Below, piece after piece: positions 23,093-32,392 of a DNA stretch of 64,000 nt. Position 1 is the stretch's first letter; each line of letters opens with the position of its first letter. The stretch covers positions 1 to 64,000 of the forward strand of contig NZ_QNUL01000007.1 in the NCBI RefSeq assembly GCF_003383615.1. The letters are read 5' to 3'. The position numbers and the translations under genes were made by a program. Origin of the DNA: Dyadobacter luteus. GTDB lineage: Bacteria > Bacteroidota > Bacteroidia > Cytophagales > Spirosomataceae. Under the pieces are notes generated by a model, which made no database searches, was not told the DNA's origin, and saw nothing but the letters and a program-made list of their open reading frames with translations.

Positions 23093-25597
23093 ATGAAACC
23101 AGTTCTGCGTCATTTTCCATTACCTGTAATCCTATTGATCGGAATGGCTATTTCAAAAAATATATGGGCTCAGGTTCCGTCCTGCGCATCTTCATCAGAA
23201 ATTCTGCTGGACATTCAACGACTCAATGTGTTGGGTAATGTGCTGTACTTCGGTGCGCATCCGGATGACGAAAACCCGACTTTCATCGCGTACATGTCCA
23301 ACGAAAAGCATTACAATACCGCCTACTTTTCTCTTACAAGAGGCGACGGAGGACAAAATGCGCTGGGTACTGAAATCAAGGAAAATCTGGGAATCCTACG
23401 TACACAGGAATTGCTCCAGGCCAGAAGAATAGATGGTGGGAAACAATTTTTTTCGAGAGCCATTGATTTTGGATTTTCAAAGAGTGCAGAAGAGGTATTT
23501 ACCATTTGGGATAAAGAAAAGATATTGTCAGATGCGGTTTGGGTGATACGTAAATTCCAACCTGATGTGATCGTAACACGCTTCCCTCCTGACGAGCGTG
23601 CAGGACACGGGCACCATATTGCCTCTGCCATTCTGGCTGAAGAAGCGTTTGATGCGGCAGCCGATCCTGCCCGTTTTCCGGAACAGTTGCAATACGTAAA
23701 ACCATGGAAAACCACCCGGCTCGTATGGAATGCCGGTATGTGGTGGAATCAGAGACGTGATGAAGTGGATGAAAAAGATGCTAGAGAATGTATCAAAGTA
23801 GATGTGGGCGTGTTCAATCCGGTACTCGGAAAATCGTACGGAGAAATAGCAGCAGATAGCAGAACAATTCATAAATCGCAGGGATTTGGTACAGCAGGAT
23901 TCCGCGGCTCACTGATTGAGTATTTCAAACATGTAAAGGGAAAAAAAGCGCATGAAGACCTTTTTGATGGAGTCAATACCAAGTGGAGTCGCATCGGCAA
24001 CACTTCTCAAATTCAGAATCTGGTCAATGACGCCATCCGGGATTTCAGGTATAATGACCCTTCCGCATCTATCCCAACCTTGCTTAAACTCAGATCGCAG
24101 ATTGAACAACTTCCTGAAGCTTACTGGCGGGGGGAAAAGTTGCAGGACATTAATAAATTGATTCAGGAAATTCTCGGATTATATGTTTCTGTAAAATCCA
24201 ACGATTTTGCATTTAGTCCCGGAGATCGTGCACGATTGCACATAGAGGTTACCCACCGATCGTCGGTACCTGTTTCACTTACCAAAATAGTTCTTCCTTT
24301 CGCTAAAAAGGATTCTGTTGTAAACCTGGCATTGAACAAAAATCAAAAAACAGAATTCACAACTACTGTTACAATACCCGCAACGACTTCCTACTCGCAA
24401 CCCTATTGGCTCGAAGAAGAAGGTACCTTAGGGGTTTTCAAAATTCGGGACCAGCAGTTGACTGGACTTGCAGAAAACAAGCCGGTGGCAGAATCATGGT
24501 TTAGTTTTAACGTCGGCGGCGAAGAAATACGGTTCTCTGTGCCGGCTGTATTTCAAAAGACAGATCCACTGCTTGGCGAAATTTACCAGCCGCTGGCTAT
24601 AACACCACCGGTTTACGTTGCGACAGACGAAAAGGTATATCTGTTTGATGGCAGCAACAGTAAAAAAGTGAAAGTGACAGTTAAATCGGGAATTGATCAA
24701 CTAACTGGTGAAGTACGCCTTAAACTACCCAAGGGCTGGAAAGCCAGCCCGGCGTCACAGCCGGTAGACTTATTGGTGAAAGGAGCTGAACAATACTTTC
24801 ATTTCGAGCTTTTCCCACCCGACTATGCAGATGAGGCAGAGATACATGGTGAGGTTGTAGTTGGAGGAAAAACTTATAATCAGAGTCTGAATGTAATCAG
24901 CTATCCACACATTCCGACACAAATCAGCTTTCCGCAAGCGCGTTCGAAAGTGGTAAAAGTGGATATTCATAAAAACGGACAGCTTATCGGCTATCTCAAA
25001 GGAGCCGGGGACATGGTTCCTTCCAGCCTGCAACAAATTGGCTATGACGTTTCTTTGCTTGATGATACCAATATCACAACTGAAAATCTGCAGCATTTTG
25101 ACGCAGTGATCGTAGGTGTGAGAGCCTACAATATGGTAGAAAGGCTAAAGGTGCTTAATCCGATATTGCTCCAATACGTTGAGAATGGCGGGAACCTGAT
25201 TGTTCAGTATAATTCGGATCAGGGATTATTGATGAACAATTTCGGTCCGTATCCTTTTACAGTCAGTAACAAAAGAGTTACGGTTGAAAATTCTGAAGTA
25301 CGCTTCCTGAATAAAAACAGTAAGGCACTTAACTATCCCAACAAAATCACGGAAAAGGATTTTGAGGGCTGGGTGCAGGAACGTAGTTTGTACCAGCCTG
25401 AAAATTGGTCGGATCAATATGAAACACTCATTTCCTGCAACGATCCTGGCTGCGAAAAGCTGGATGGCGGTATTCTAATTGCCAAATATGGGAAGGGGAA
25501 TTATGTGTATACAACCATGAGTTGGTTCCGGCAATTACCTGCCGGCGTGCCTGGGGCGTATCGGGTATTTTCAAATCTGATATCGCTGGATCGGTAA
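23093..25597 (+). CDS. Secreted PIG-L (LmbE-like) deacetylase with C-terminal accessory domains
   Basis: The 834-residue protein has a signal peptide (about 1-26) and an N-terminal LmbE/PIG-L domain (about 40-270). It carries the zinc motif GAHPDDEN and the later GHGHHIASAIL, whose histidines complete the metal site. The family removes acetyl groups from N-acetylglucosamine-type amines. The remaining 550 residues are beta-rich modules, including a part near 560-620 like NPCBM/NEW3 or alpha-galactosidase-associated domains, and a C-terminal ThuA/glutamine amidotransferase-like region (YDVSLLDDTNIT to YTTMSWFRQLP). This long architecture is common in Bacteroidota. It acts outside the inner membrane on an unknown glycan. 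Confidence 0.88.
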   Translation: MKPVLRHFPLPVILLIGMAISKNIWAQVPSCASSSEILLDIQRLNVLGNVLYFGAHPDDENPTFIAYMSNEKHYNTAYFSLTRGDGGQNALGTEIKENLGILRTQELLQARRIDGGKQFFSRAIDFGFSKSAEEVFTIWDKEKILSDAVWVIRKFQPDVIVTRFPPDERAGHGHHIASAILAEEAFDAAADPARFPEQLQYVKPWKTTRLVWNAGMWWNQRRDEVDEKDARECIKVDVGVFNPVLGKSYGEIAADSRTIHKSQGFGTAGFRGSLIEYFKHVKGKKAHEDLFDGVNTKWSRIGNTSQIQNLVNDAIRDFRYNDPSASIPTLLKLRSQIEQLPEAYWRGEKLQDINKLIQEILGLYVSVKSNDFAFSPGDRARLHIEVTHRSSVPVSLTKIVLPFAKKDSVVNLALNKNQKTEFTTTVTIPATTSYSQPYWLEEEGTLGVFKIRDQQLTGLAENKPVAESWFSFNVGGEEIRFSVPAVFQKTDPLLGEIYQPLAITPPVYVATDEKVYLFDGSNSKKVKVTVKSGIDQLTGEVRLKLPKGWKASPASQPVDLLVKGAEQYFHFELFPPDYADEAEIHGEVVVGGKTYNQSLNVISYPHIPTQISFPQARSKVVKVDIHKNGQLIGYLKGAGDMVPSSLQQIGYDVSLLDDTNITTENLQHFDAVIVGVRAYNMVERLKVLNPILLQYVENGGNLIVQYNSDQGLLMNNFGPYPFTVSNKRVTVENSEVRFLNKNSKALNYPNKITEKDFEGWVQERSLYQPENWSDQYETLISCNDPGCEKLDGGILIAKYGKGNYVYTTMSWFRQLPAGVPGAYRVFSNLISLDR

Positions 25598-25628
25598 CGG
25601 GAATGCGTTGTAAATCATTTTTGGTGTT

Positions 25629-26074
25629 CAACCCCATCCGGGGTTGGTATGTTAAAATAATCCATATTCCTTCGCCGGGTTTCCACCCGGCGCTATTCGT
25701 ATTGAAGCCCTACAGGCTTCTGTGCCTCAATCCGAACTCCAAAAACGGCAGGGGTTGCTTCGGTATACCTTATCATTTCATACAACCGGGCTACACCCGG
25801 CTCTATTCATGTTGAAGCCCTACAGGCTTCTGTGCCTAAATCCGAACTCCAAAAACGGCAGGGTTTGCTTAGGTATACCTTATCGTTAATACATCCGGGT
25901 TACACCCGGCTCTATTCATATTGAAAGCCTTCCGGGCTTCCGCTCATCAATCCAATATCTTCACACTTCAATCATTTTCGCAAACCCGGCAGGGTTTGAA
26001 TACGAATAGCCAGGGATAAAATCCCTGGTTGTTCACGATTAGGCTGATTTCTATGCCAACCCCGGCAGGGGTTG
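25629..26074. repeat. Dense array of REP-like hairpins with ~110-base tandem units
   Basis: This gene-free 525-base gap between convergent genes holds at least eight short hairpins. They include CAACCCC-ATCC-GGGGTTG (25629-25646), CGCCGGGT/ACCCGGCG (25673-25692), GAAGCC-CTACA-GGCTTC (25704-25720 and again 25814-25830), CAAACCC/GGGTTTG (25981-25998), CCAGGGAT-AAA-ATCCCTGG (26010-26028) and CAACCCC/GGGGTTG (26057-26074). The GAAGCC hairpins recur at about 110-base spacing with nearly identical flanks, so three units are in tandem. Hairpin pairs are joined by a conserved CTATTCGTATTG-type linker. There is no coding potential. Confidence 0.85.
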
Positions 26075-26122
26075 AACGGACACTCTTATAAATTCAAAAT
26101 TACCCTGTCAATAAATACTCTT

Positions 26123-29100
26123 TTATTTCAACAGCAACTTCTTTGTAATTACCTTATCTCCCATTTCTATACGGACAAGGACCACACCACTGCCTACCCC
26201 GGACAAATCAAAAACTGCCCTTTCTGAAGTCAGAAGCAAACGCCCCTTAAGATCATAAATATAGATTTCCCTGATAGTCGCTGAAGTTTTGACATGTCCT
26301 CTACGGCCTTCATCTACCCATGCGACTACGTCCATTTCAGCATCTGCTACCTGTACCGACCTTACCCGCGAATATTCAGTTTCACCACTCCAATCCTCCT
26401 GACGCAGCCGGTAGTAATTCAGACCTTTCAGCGGAGCTTCATCGGAAAATGAATAATCCTGCAATTGAGAAGTATTCGTTTTCCCCACTACAAAACCTAT
26501 CTGATTCCAGACCGATCCATTGGCACTTCTTTCTATGTAAAACCCTTTATTATTGGTTTCGGAGGTTGTCCGCCAATTAAGCCTTACCTGCTTTCCATTG
26601 GCCTTTGCCTCAAAAGAAACCAATGTTACAGGCAAGGTTGAGTCATAAATCAAACTCACTTCAGTAGTTCCATATTCTACTTTCCATCCTGCAGGGAGGC
26701 CTGTTACTGAACTGAACGTACCGACGATATTAGCAGCCTTCAGAATAACAACTTTGTCTCCATCCTTGCCCGTATGCGTAATAAATACAGCCAATGCTCC
26801 ACCTAATGTTGCTGTTTTCAGTACCTCGATCTGATCGAAATCTATGCCGGCGATATCGGCTCCTTCCACCTCAATTTCCAGCGTTCCTCCTGTAAAAGTC
26901 CGGTTTTCGGTAAAGGTGATTATTCCAGGTGAAAACCCTGGTACCACTTTACCACCCAAATGCAGGAAATCAATGACTTCCACCCTTCCTGTGCCTTTCA
27001 GGATTCCACCCGGATTATTTTTAAACTTCCCTTCTGAATAAGTCGGGGTAGACTGCGTCATCATGACCGGTATCGGATTCGCTTCGGAACCAATTTCCAG
27101 TAAACCAGAATTTTCAAACTCTGTAGCAATGAGATACAATCCTTCTTCCGCTTTACCTATACGAATCTCCCCTCCGGTAGCATTCAAAAAAGGACTCATG
27201 GTATTGATCCCGGATTTCCCGACACTATCCACCAGACCGATATATATTTTACCATGATTCGTTACCGTCGCATGCGCATTCATCAACCCTTCCAATGAGG
27301 TACGATCAATTCGTAAAGTCCCTGAAGAAGCGTTATTAAAATGGGTATTCATAAACATACCGTATACGCCGGCTTTCTTGTTAGCTCCAATAGCTATATT
27401 ACCCTGATTGGTAAAATTCCCCGCCTCAAAATCCTGCCATATACCAGCTCCGCCAACATTATCTATCTGAATATTACCGGTAGTCGCATTTGTAAAGGTA
27501 CCTATACCCGAAATACCGAAATTATCAGTACTTCCGATCCCTTCCATCGTAATTGCGCCCTCATTGTCGAATTTCCCCGTGTTGTTATTCAACAAACCCC
27601 TGTGCCTGAAATTAGAAATTTTTATTACACCTGTACTCTTATTATTAAATTCACCGGTATTACTGATACCGTGCGCTGCCAGGGCAATTGCTCCTAATGT
27701 TATGGAACCTGCATTGACGAATTTTCCAGCATAATTGCGAATGCCCGAAATATTTCCGTGATCCAAGTGAATAGTTCCGGTTGTTTCATTCCTGAATTCA
27801 GCTTCATTAAAAATCCCATGTTCTTTCATAGCTCTCACTGCACCGAGTGTCATCGCAGCAGAATTAACAAAGACAGCATTGGCAGTATTATAGATTCCTA
27901 TTTGTTCGCAATCATCTATTTTGATATGACCGCTTTCGGTATTGTAGAAACGATCGGCATTCACAATCCCGCGATTACCAACACTTTCGCTTGCGCCAAT
28001 AGACAGTAAAGCCTTGTTAGAAAAAATCCCGTTTCCATGATTCAAAGCATTCTCTGTTGACCGTAGGATTGCGATTTGACCTGCATTGTTATTAAAATCT
28101 GCCCGACTTAAAATGCCATGCACACCTGCACTCGCGGTGATTCCGATTCGAATTGTAGCGTTGTTAGTAAAGGTTCCTCCATTGTGATAAATGCCTGCTT
28201 CCGTTGTACGGTCAATACGGATATTTCCGGAATTATGATTAAAGATCGCGTCATTCCTGATACCAAAAGTGCCTGCACCAGCTATCCCTCCAATGGTAAT
28301 TTCTCCTGAGTTAGAAAATGTTCCTGCTGCATTTCTCACTGCTGCAACTGATGTGTGATCGGTCTGAATAACTCCTCCGGTATTGGTAAATATTCCTTCA
28401 TTAAAAATACCATGTACTCCGGAAGTATTATTCAAGCCCATGGAAACAAGCCCTTTCGTTGTGAATGTCCCTGCAGAAGTATTGTAAATTCCCGTATCAG
28501 TAAAACGCTCAATTTTGAATTCACTACCTGTTTCATTAGTGAGCGCTCCCTGATTAATGATTCCATACAGTCCTACATTTGCTGTCGATCCAAGAATCAG
28601 TTTACCGCTATTTTGTATCGTTCCGCGATTATTGAATCCCGCAGTGAGGGCAAACGGAGAAGTATAAGAAACCGAGCCGTCTACGTTTAAACTGCCTCCG
28701 GATTGAATCACCAAAACAACTCCGGTCTCAACCAGAATTGATTTGGATTCTGCAGAAGTAGCGCTGCTTATCAACGGGTCTCTGCTGGTATCCGGTATCA
28801 CCACATCCGTAGTAACATCTGGTACTCCGGATGTCCAGTTTCGGCTATCATTCCAGACTGAACTCTCCGTGCCCGTCCACGTCGTACTGGTCGCATCACC
28901 CGGCCCTCTTAGCTTTTGATAAGTAAATGGTACTGAGTAAGTACAGGACGGTATCGTAACGCCCGCGTACAGCGTGGATGTTCCAACGGGAACATTTTCA
29001 TTCGGTGTGAAAGTATTCGGGAATGAATACGTACCCGCGGATATGGTACGTAAACTATCTGTAAAAATGCCCGAAATACCACGCCCTCCGGGAGCCGAAA

Positions 29101-30073
29101 AGGAAAAAATGGGATCAGGTGAATTCCTGACCACTGTGTTGCCATTACTTACGGTGCCAGATACCGCTCCGTATTTTAGAGCAGCTGAATTTGTAAAAGC
29201 ACCACTATTTGTCAAAACATCATCAACCTGAATAAATCCTCCGTTAGCAATGCTTCTTCCTGACAGATTTACCAAACCATTTCTGAGGATCAATATTTGT
29301 CCGCAACCATGATTGGTTAATGTTCCATTATTCTGAAAAGCTGCGGTTCCTGTTTCAGTATATCGCCCAATGTCAAGTTTTCCGCCATTTTCCAATGTAC
29401 CTGTATCATTAAAAAAACCATAAACTGAAGATCGGTTAACACGAACGATACCCGAAGCGTGATTGGTAAATACTCCCTGATTTCTGATACCGTATTGGCC
29501 TATACTTTCGCTTTCTCCAATGATCAGACTACCCCAATTGACAAAAGACGCAGCAGTTATATTGTATAATCCGGCTCCGGAGGATCTTTCAATCCTGATT
29601 TTTCCGGTGGCTGTATTTTCAAATTCCTTCTGGTTAAATAAGGCAAACTGACCTTCATTAATGGGGGAACTAAAAATAATATCTCCATTATTGATAACTG
29701 TTCCCTTATTGTTCAGTCCGGCTGTAAACGACGAAGGTGTGGTAAATGCTACTGCACTTAGTATGCTGATGCTGTTATCAATAGCAATTGTCAGGGTCGC
29801 ATTATCGCCAACAAAAACTGATTTCACTACTACAGAAGCACCATGGCCAATCACAGGCTGATTCACTGCACTGGCGATAACAACGTCATCTTCTTCACCT
29901 GGCACGCCTCCCTGCCAGTTTGCAGCATTGTTCCAGCTGGTATTTTCGGCTCCTGTCCATGTTTTTTGGGCGTATACATTGGTGGAAAAGAACAGGAATA
30001 AGGGCAGTATGACCCACAGATTCTGCCTTATCGCATTTCTTTTGAAAGGGGCTAAACGTATAAATTGTAACAT
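26123..30073 (-). CDS. Giant repeat-rich surface protein with type IX secretion C-terminal signal
   Basis: The 1316-residue protein starts at the ATG at 30073, with a signal peptide ending near VYAQ. Two WTG-x-E-x-S-x-W-N..NW..GVP modules (about residues 36-65 and 402-432) each open a long region of degenerate repeats of 35-40 residues with pattern GI-x-N-x-G-x-F-x-N-x2-G-x-I-x-I-x3, a likely beta-helix or beta-roll. A fibronectin-like LPVTLVSFEAKANGKQVRLN domain and a C-terminal type A sorting domain ending VLVRIEMGDKVITKKLLLK follow. It should be exported by the type IX system and attached to the cell surface, probably for adhesion. No catalytic motif is visible. Confidence 0.85.
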   Translation of the reverse strand: MLQFIRLAPFKRNAIRQNLWVILPLFLFFSTNVYAQKTWTGAENTSWNNAANWQGGVPGEEDDVVIASAVNQPVIGHGASVVVKSVFVGDNATLTIAIDNSISILSAVAFTTPSSFTAGLNNKGTVINNGDIIFSSPINEGQFALFNQKEFENTATGKIRIERSSGAGLYNITAASFVNWGSLIIGESESIGQYGIRNQGVFTNHASGIVRVNRSSVYGFFNDTGTLENGGKLDIGRYTETGTAAFQNNGTLTNHGCGQILILRNGLVNLSGRSIANGGFIQVDDVLTNSGAFTNSAALKYGAVSGTVSNGNTVVRNSPDPIFSFSAPGGRGISGIFTDSLRTISAGTYSFPNTFTPNENVPVGTSTLYAGVTIPSCTYSVPFTYQKLRGPGDATSTTWTGTESSVWNDSRNWTSGVPDVTTDVVIPDTSRDPLISSATSAESKSILVETGVVLVIQSGGSLNVDGSVSYTSPFALTAGFNNRGTIQNSGKLILGSTANVGLYGIINQGALTNETGSEFKIERFTDTGIYNTSAGTFTTKGLVSMGLNNTSGVHGIFNEGIFTNTGGVIQTDHTSVAAVRNAAGTFSNSGEITIGGIAGAGTFGIRNDAIFNHNSGNIRIDRTTEAGIYHNGGTFTNNATIRIGITASAGVHGILSRADFNNNAGQIAILRSTENALNHGNGIFSNKALLSIGASESVGNRGIVNADRFYNTESGHIKIDDCEQIGIYNTANAVFVNSAAMTLGAVRAMKEHGIFNEAEFRNETTGTIHLDHGNISGIRNYAGKFVNAGSITLGAIALAAHGISNTGEFNNKSTGVIKISNFRHRGLLNNNTGKFDNEGAITMEGIGSTDNFGISGIGTFTNATTGNIQIDNVGGAGIWQDFEAGNFTNQGNIAIGANKKAGVYGMFMNTHFNNASSGTLRIDRTSLEGLMNAHATVTNHGKIYIGLVDSVGKSGINTMSPFLNATGGEIRIGKAEEGLYLIATEFENSGLLEIGSEANPIPVMMTQSTPTYSEGKFKNNPGGILKGTGRVEVIDFLHLGGKVVPGFSPGIITFTENRTFTGGTLEIEVEGADIAGIDFDQIEVLKTATLGGALAVFITHTGKDGDKVVILKAANIVGTFSSVTGLPAGWKVEYGTTEVSLIYDSTLPVTLVSFEAKANGKQVRLNWRTTSETNNKGFYIERSANGSVWNQIGFVVGKTNTSQLQDYSFSDEAPLKGLNYYRLRQEDWSGETEYSRVRSVQVADAEMDVVAWVDEGRRGHVKTSATIREIYIYDLKGRLLLTSERAVFDLSGVGSGVVLVRIEMGDKVITKKLLLK

Positions 30074-30098
30074 ACCGATGGTGATTAAATGACACATG

Positions 30099-30129
30099 AC
30101 CAGACCCGGCTCAAACTACCGGATCTGGT
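30099..30129 (-). terminator. Hairpin downstream of the peroxiredoxin gene
   Basis: ACCAGACCCGG (30099-30109) pairs with CCGGATCTGGT (30119-30129) with a 9-base loop. The T-run is poor on both strands, so it is a weak or factor-assisted terminator. Confidence 0.45.
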
Positions 30130-30229
30130 TCCTGAATTTTAGCTATTTGAATTAGAGTTAATGCAGATTTATAAAGTGCTTTGGCTTCATTATCGCAAAA
30201 CCCAACACTTTTAATGACACTGCAACTTG

Positions 30230-30895
30230 TCAGTTTTTGCCTGGCTGCGGAATAATTCTCAGGTAAGGTTTCAGGGTTTCCCACCCCTCAGGATACTTCT
30301 CTTTTGCCTCAGCATCCGATACTGCGGGAACGATAATGACATCCTCACCATCTTTCCAGTTGACAGGAGTAGCCACACGATGTTCGGCAGTGAGCTGCAT
30401 TGAATCCAACACACGCAGGATTTCGTAGAAATTGCGACCTGTGGTCATGGGGTAGGTTAGATTGAGTTTGATTTTTTTATCCGGTCCTACGATAAATACA
30501 GAACGAACCGCCTGATTCGTAGCAGCAGTGCGGCCTTCCGAACTACCTGGTTCATCAGCTGGCAACATATCGTACAATTTTGCGACAGCCAGTTCGGGAT
30601 CACCAATCATGGGATAATTCACTGCATAACCCTGCGTCTCTTCGATGTCCTTTTCCCACTTCAGATGGCTCTCCACAGGATCTACGCTCAATCCGATCAC
30701 TTTGCAATTCCTTTGCTCAAACTCAGGAGCCAGTTTCGCCATATAACCAAGTTCAGTGGTACAAACCGGGGTAAAATCCTTCGGATGGGAGAATAAAATA
30801 GCCCAGCTGTTTCCAATCCATTCGTGGAAATGAATAGGTCCATGTGTGGTATCAGCGTAAAAGTCGGGTGCCGTGTCGTTTAATCTGAGGCTCAT
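30230..30895 (-). CDS. 1-Cys peroxiredoxin (Prx6 type)
   Basis: The 221-residue enzyme starts MSLRLNDTAPDF and has the peroxidatic cysteine Cys45 in the motif DFTPVCTTELG. The C-terminal half, with YPMTTGRNFYEILRVLDS and TPVNWKDGED, is characteristic of the Prx6/1-Cys subgroup. It reduces hydrogen peroxide and lipid peroxides in the cytoplasm. The frame extends 40 codons upstream, but the start at 30895 matches family length and N-terminus. It is probably monocistronic; no OxyR site or TAnnTTTG promoter was recognised. Confidence 0.95.
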   Translation of the reverse strand: MSLRLNDTAPDFYADTTHGPIHFHEWIGNSWAILFSHPKDFTPVCTTELGYMAKLAPEFEQRNCKVIGLSVDPVESHLKWEKDIEETQGYAVNYPMIGDPELAVAKLYDMLPADEPGSSEGRTAATNQAVRSVFIVGPDKKIKLNLTYPMTTGRNFYEILRVLDSMQLTAEHRVATPVNWKDGEDVIIVPAVSDAEAKEKYPEGWETLKPYLRIIPQPGKN

Positions 30896-30950
30896 GTCTA
30901 GGGAAGTTAAAGTTTTTAAAAGTTGAGTTGAATTATGGATCTCAACCGTC

Positions 30951-31148
30951 TTAGAACAGCACATAGCGCCGTTTACAGATTTCACATCTGTAAGTTTCGG
31001 GTTTGATGTGACCAAGGGAAATCACTTGCACAAACCGGTAACCTGTCGACTTTTGGGAAGAAACGATCAGATTCCCTCCGCAATGCGTACACCGGATTCC
31101 GATGACAGTTCGTGTTATAATAATTTTGTCCAGATCAAGAAGGCCCAT
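30951..31148 (-). CDS. Small zinc-ribbon protein (65 residues)
   Basis: The sequence has two CxxC knuckles, CTHCGG near 20-25 and CEICKRRYVLF at the C-terminus, spaced as in a rubredoxin-like zinc ribbon. Between them lies a basic/aromatic stretch that could contact nucleic acid. The frame lies 55 bases upstream of the peroxiredoxin start on the same strand. No family name can be given; the regular cysteine spacing makes it a plausible real gene. Confidence 0.55.
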   Translation of the reverse strand: MGLLDLDKIIITRTVIGIRCTHCGGNLIVSSQKSTGYRFVQVISLGHIKPETYRCEICKRRYVLF

Positions 31149-31284
31149 AACGCCATAAAAGTGATCAGGAACACGAAGCGGTCAAAAACTCAGGGACGAA
31201 CGTGAGTAAAAAGGGACGAAATGGGGGAAGTTTGGGAAGTAGGTGGCGGGTGGCGACGCTTTTTTTAGCGTTGGGCTGGTTTTT

Positions 31285-31508
31285 GGCTATGGACGATAGG
31301 AATTGTTACTTAAATTGAGCAATAGGCTATTTTGACCATGGACGATGGAGTAACTGCTAAAAATGAGTAGTGGGCTATTTTTGACCACAGACCATGGTGT
31401 TGCGCTTAATATGAGCGTTCTACTGTTTTGGCCATAGACGACGAAGTGATCACTTAAAAGGAACATTGGAATACATTGGCCACAGACCACATTAATTCTC
31501 AGTTTTCC
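31285..31508. repeat. Degenerate 47-49-base tandem repeat (about 4.5 units)
   Basis: Units start at 31285, 31334, 31383, 31430 and 31478, each opening with a variant of GRCCATRGACSAT and three ending in a TATTTT-like or GTTTT stretch. The frame of 120 codons that crosses the array has no protein-like features. The flanks (31149-31284 and 31509-31651) hold further low-complexity CCAGCCCA/GGGCTGG words and no gene. Confidence 0.7.
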
Positions 31509-31651
31509 AGGTAATAACCGGGGTTGTCCATTGTCTGACCTAATGCCAAGCCAGCAATAAGCAAAAAAACCAGCCCAGCCCAAAACCCCGTCGTCCTTGG
31601 TCAAAAACTCCCACCAAGCCAGCAACAAGCCAACCATTCCAAAAGCCACCC

Positions 31652-32386
31652 CTATTCAATCCCCAACGCCCTCAACAGCTCATCCCTATACGATTTCCCG
31701 ATCGGAAGTTTGACATCCGAAAGGATCAGCTCTGTCGGAAATATGTCCGCTATCAGATGGGTATTCACTACATATCGTCTGTGGATACGGAGAAATCGTT
31801 GCGAATCAAGCTGCTCCAGAAAATCATTGATGCTCGACCTTACTGTCACTTTTTTTTTCGTAGATAAATACAGAACGACATAGTTTGCCTCGCTTTCAAT
31901 GTAGATCAGTTCTTCGAAATAGACCTTTCTGAACACGTACCCATCCTTGACAAACATAAATTCTTTCCCATTCCGGGCTGCCGGTTTAGCCACTCCCGGC
32001 TTATTATCCTGCTTTCTGAAATTATTAACAGCAATCTCAATCGCGGCATATAACTCCTCTTTCGTGAAAGGCTTCACAATGTAGGCATGAGGATTCACCT
32101 TCTTTGCTCTGTCTATCGTTTCGATGTCGCTATTGGCTGTCAGAAAAATAAAGGGCAGCTGATGCGTTTCATTCAGCTTTTCTCCGATATCAACCCCATC
32201 TTTGCGTCCCGCCAGCTGAATATCCAGCAGCAACAGATCCGGCTTTTCACTCTCCACCATTTCCAATGCCTCGGTATAGTTAATTGCCGGACCGCAATAT
32301 TCATAACCCAGCTCCTCCAGTGTCCCGGTGATGGTTCTGGCGATAACGAGTTCATCTTCTACAATTCCTATTTTAAGATTAGCCAT
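31652..32386 (-). CDS. LytTR-family response regulator
   Basis: The 244-residue protein has a receiver domain (about 1-120) with acidic pocket Glu10/Asp11, phosphoacceptor Asp55 in LLLLDIQLAG and the Lys of YIVKPFT. A Lys/Pro-rich linker leads to a LytTR DNA-binding domain (about 145-244: FVFKD-like MFVKDGYVFRKV, ESEANYVVLYL, FLRIHRRYVVN). It starts 6 bases after the sensor kinase gene and is its cognate output. Targets are unknown; the adjacent polysaccharide locus is a candidate. Confidence 0.95.
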   Translation of the reverse strand: MANLKIGIVEDELVIARTITGTLEELGYEYCGPAINYTEALEMVESEKPDLLLLDIQLAGRKDGVDIGEKLNETHQLPFIFLTANSDIETIDRAKKVNPHAYIVKPFTKEELYAAIEIAVNNFRKQDNKPGVAKPAARNGKEFMFVKDGYVFRKVYFEELIYIESEANYVVLYLSTKKKVTVRSSINDFLEQLDSQRFLRIHRRYVVNTHLIADIFPTELILSDVKLPIGKSYRDELLRALGIE

Positions 32387-32392
32387 CAGGGT

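Noticed and set aside
25522-25815. 97-codon plus-strand frame
   Set aside because: It overlaps the end of the PIG-L gene in another frame and then crosses the REP-like array.
25673-26028. CRISPR array
   Set aside because: Repeats are about 110 bases apart with internally palindromic units and conserved, not unique, spacers; no cas genes are in the window.
31287-31649. 120-codon minus-strand frame
   Set aside because: It runs through the 47-49-base tandem repeat and low-complexity flanks; the translation has no domain-like pattern.
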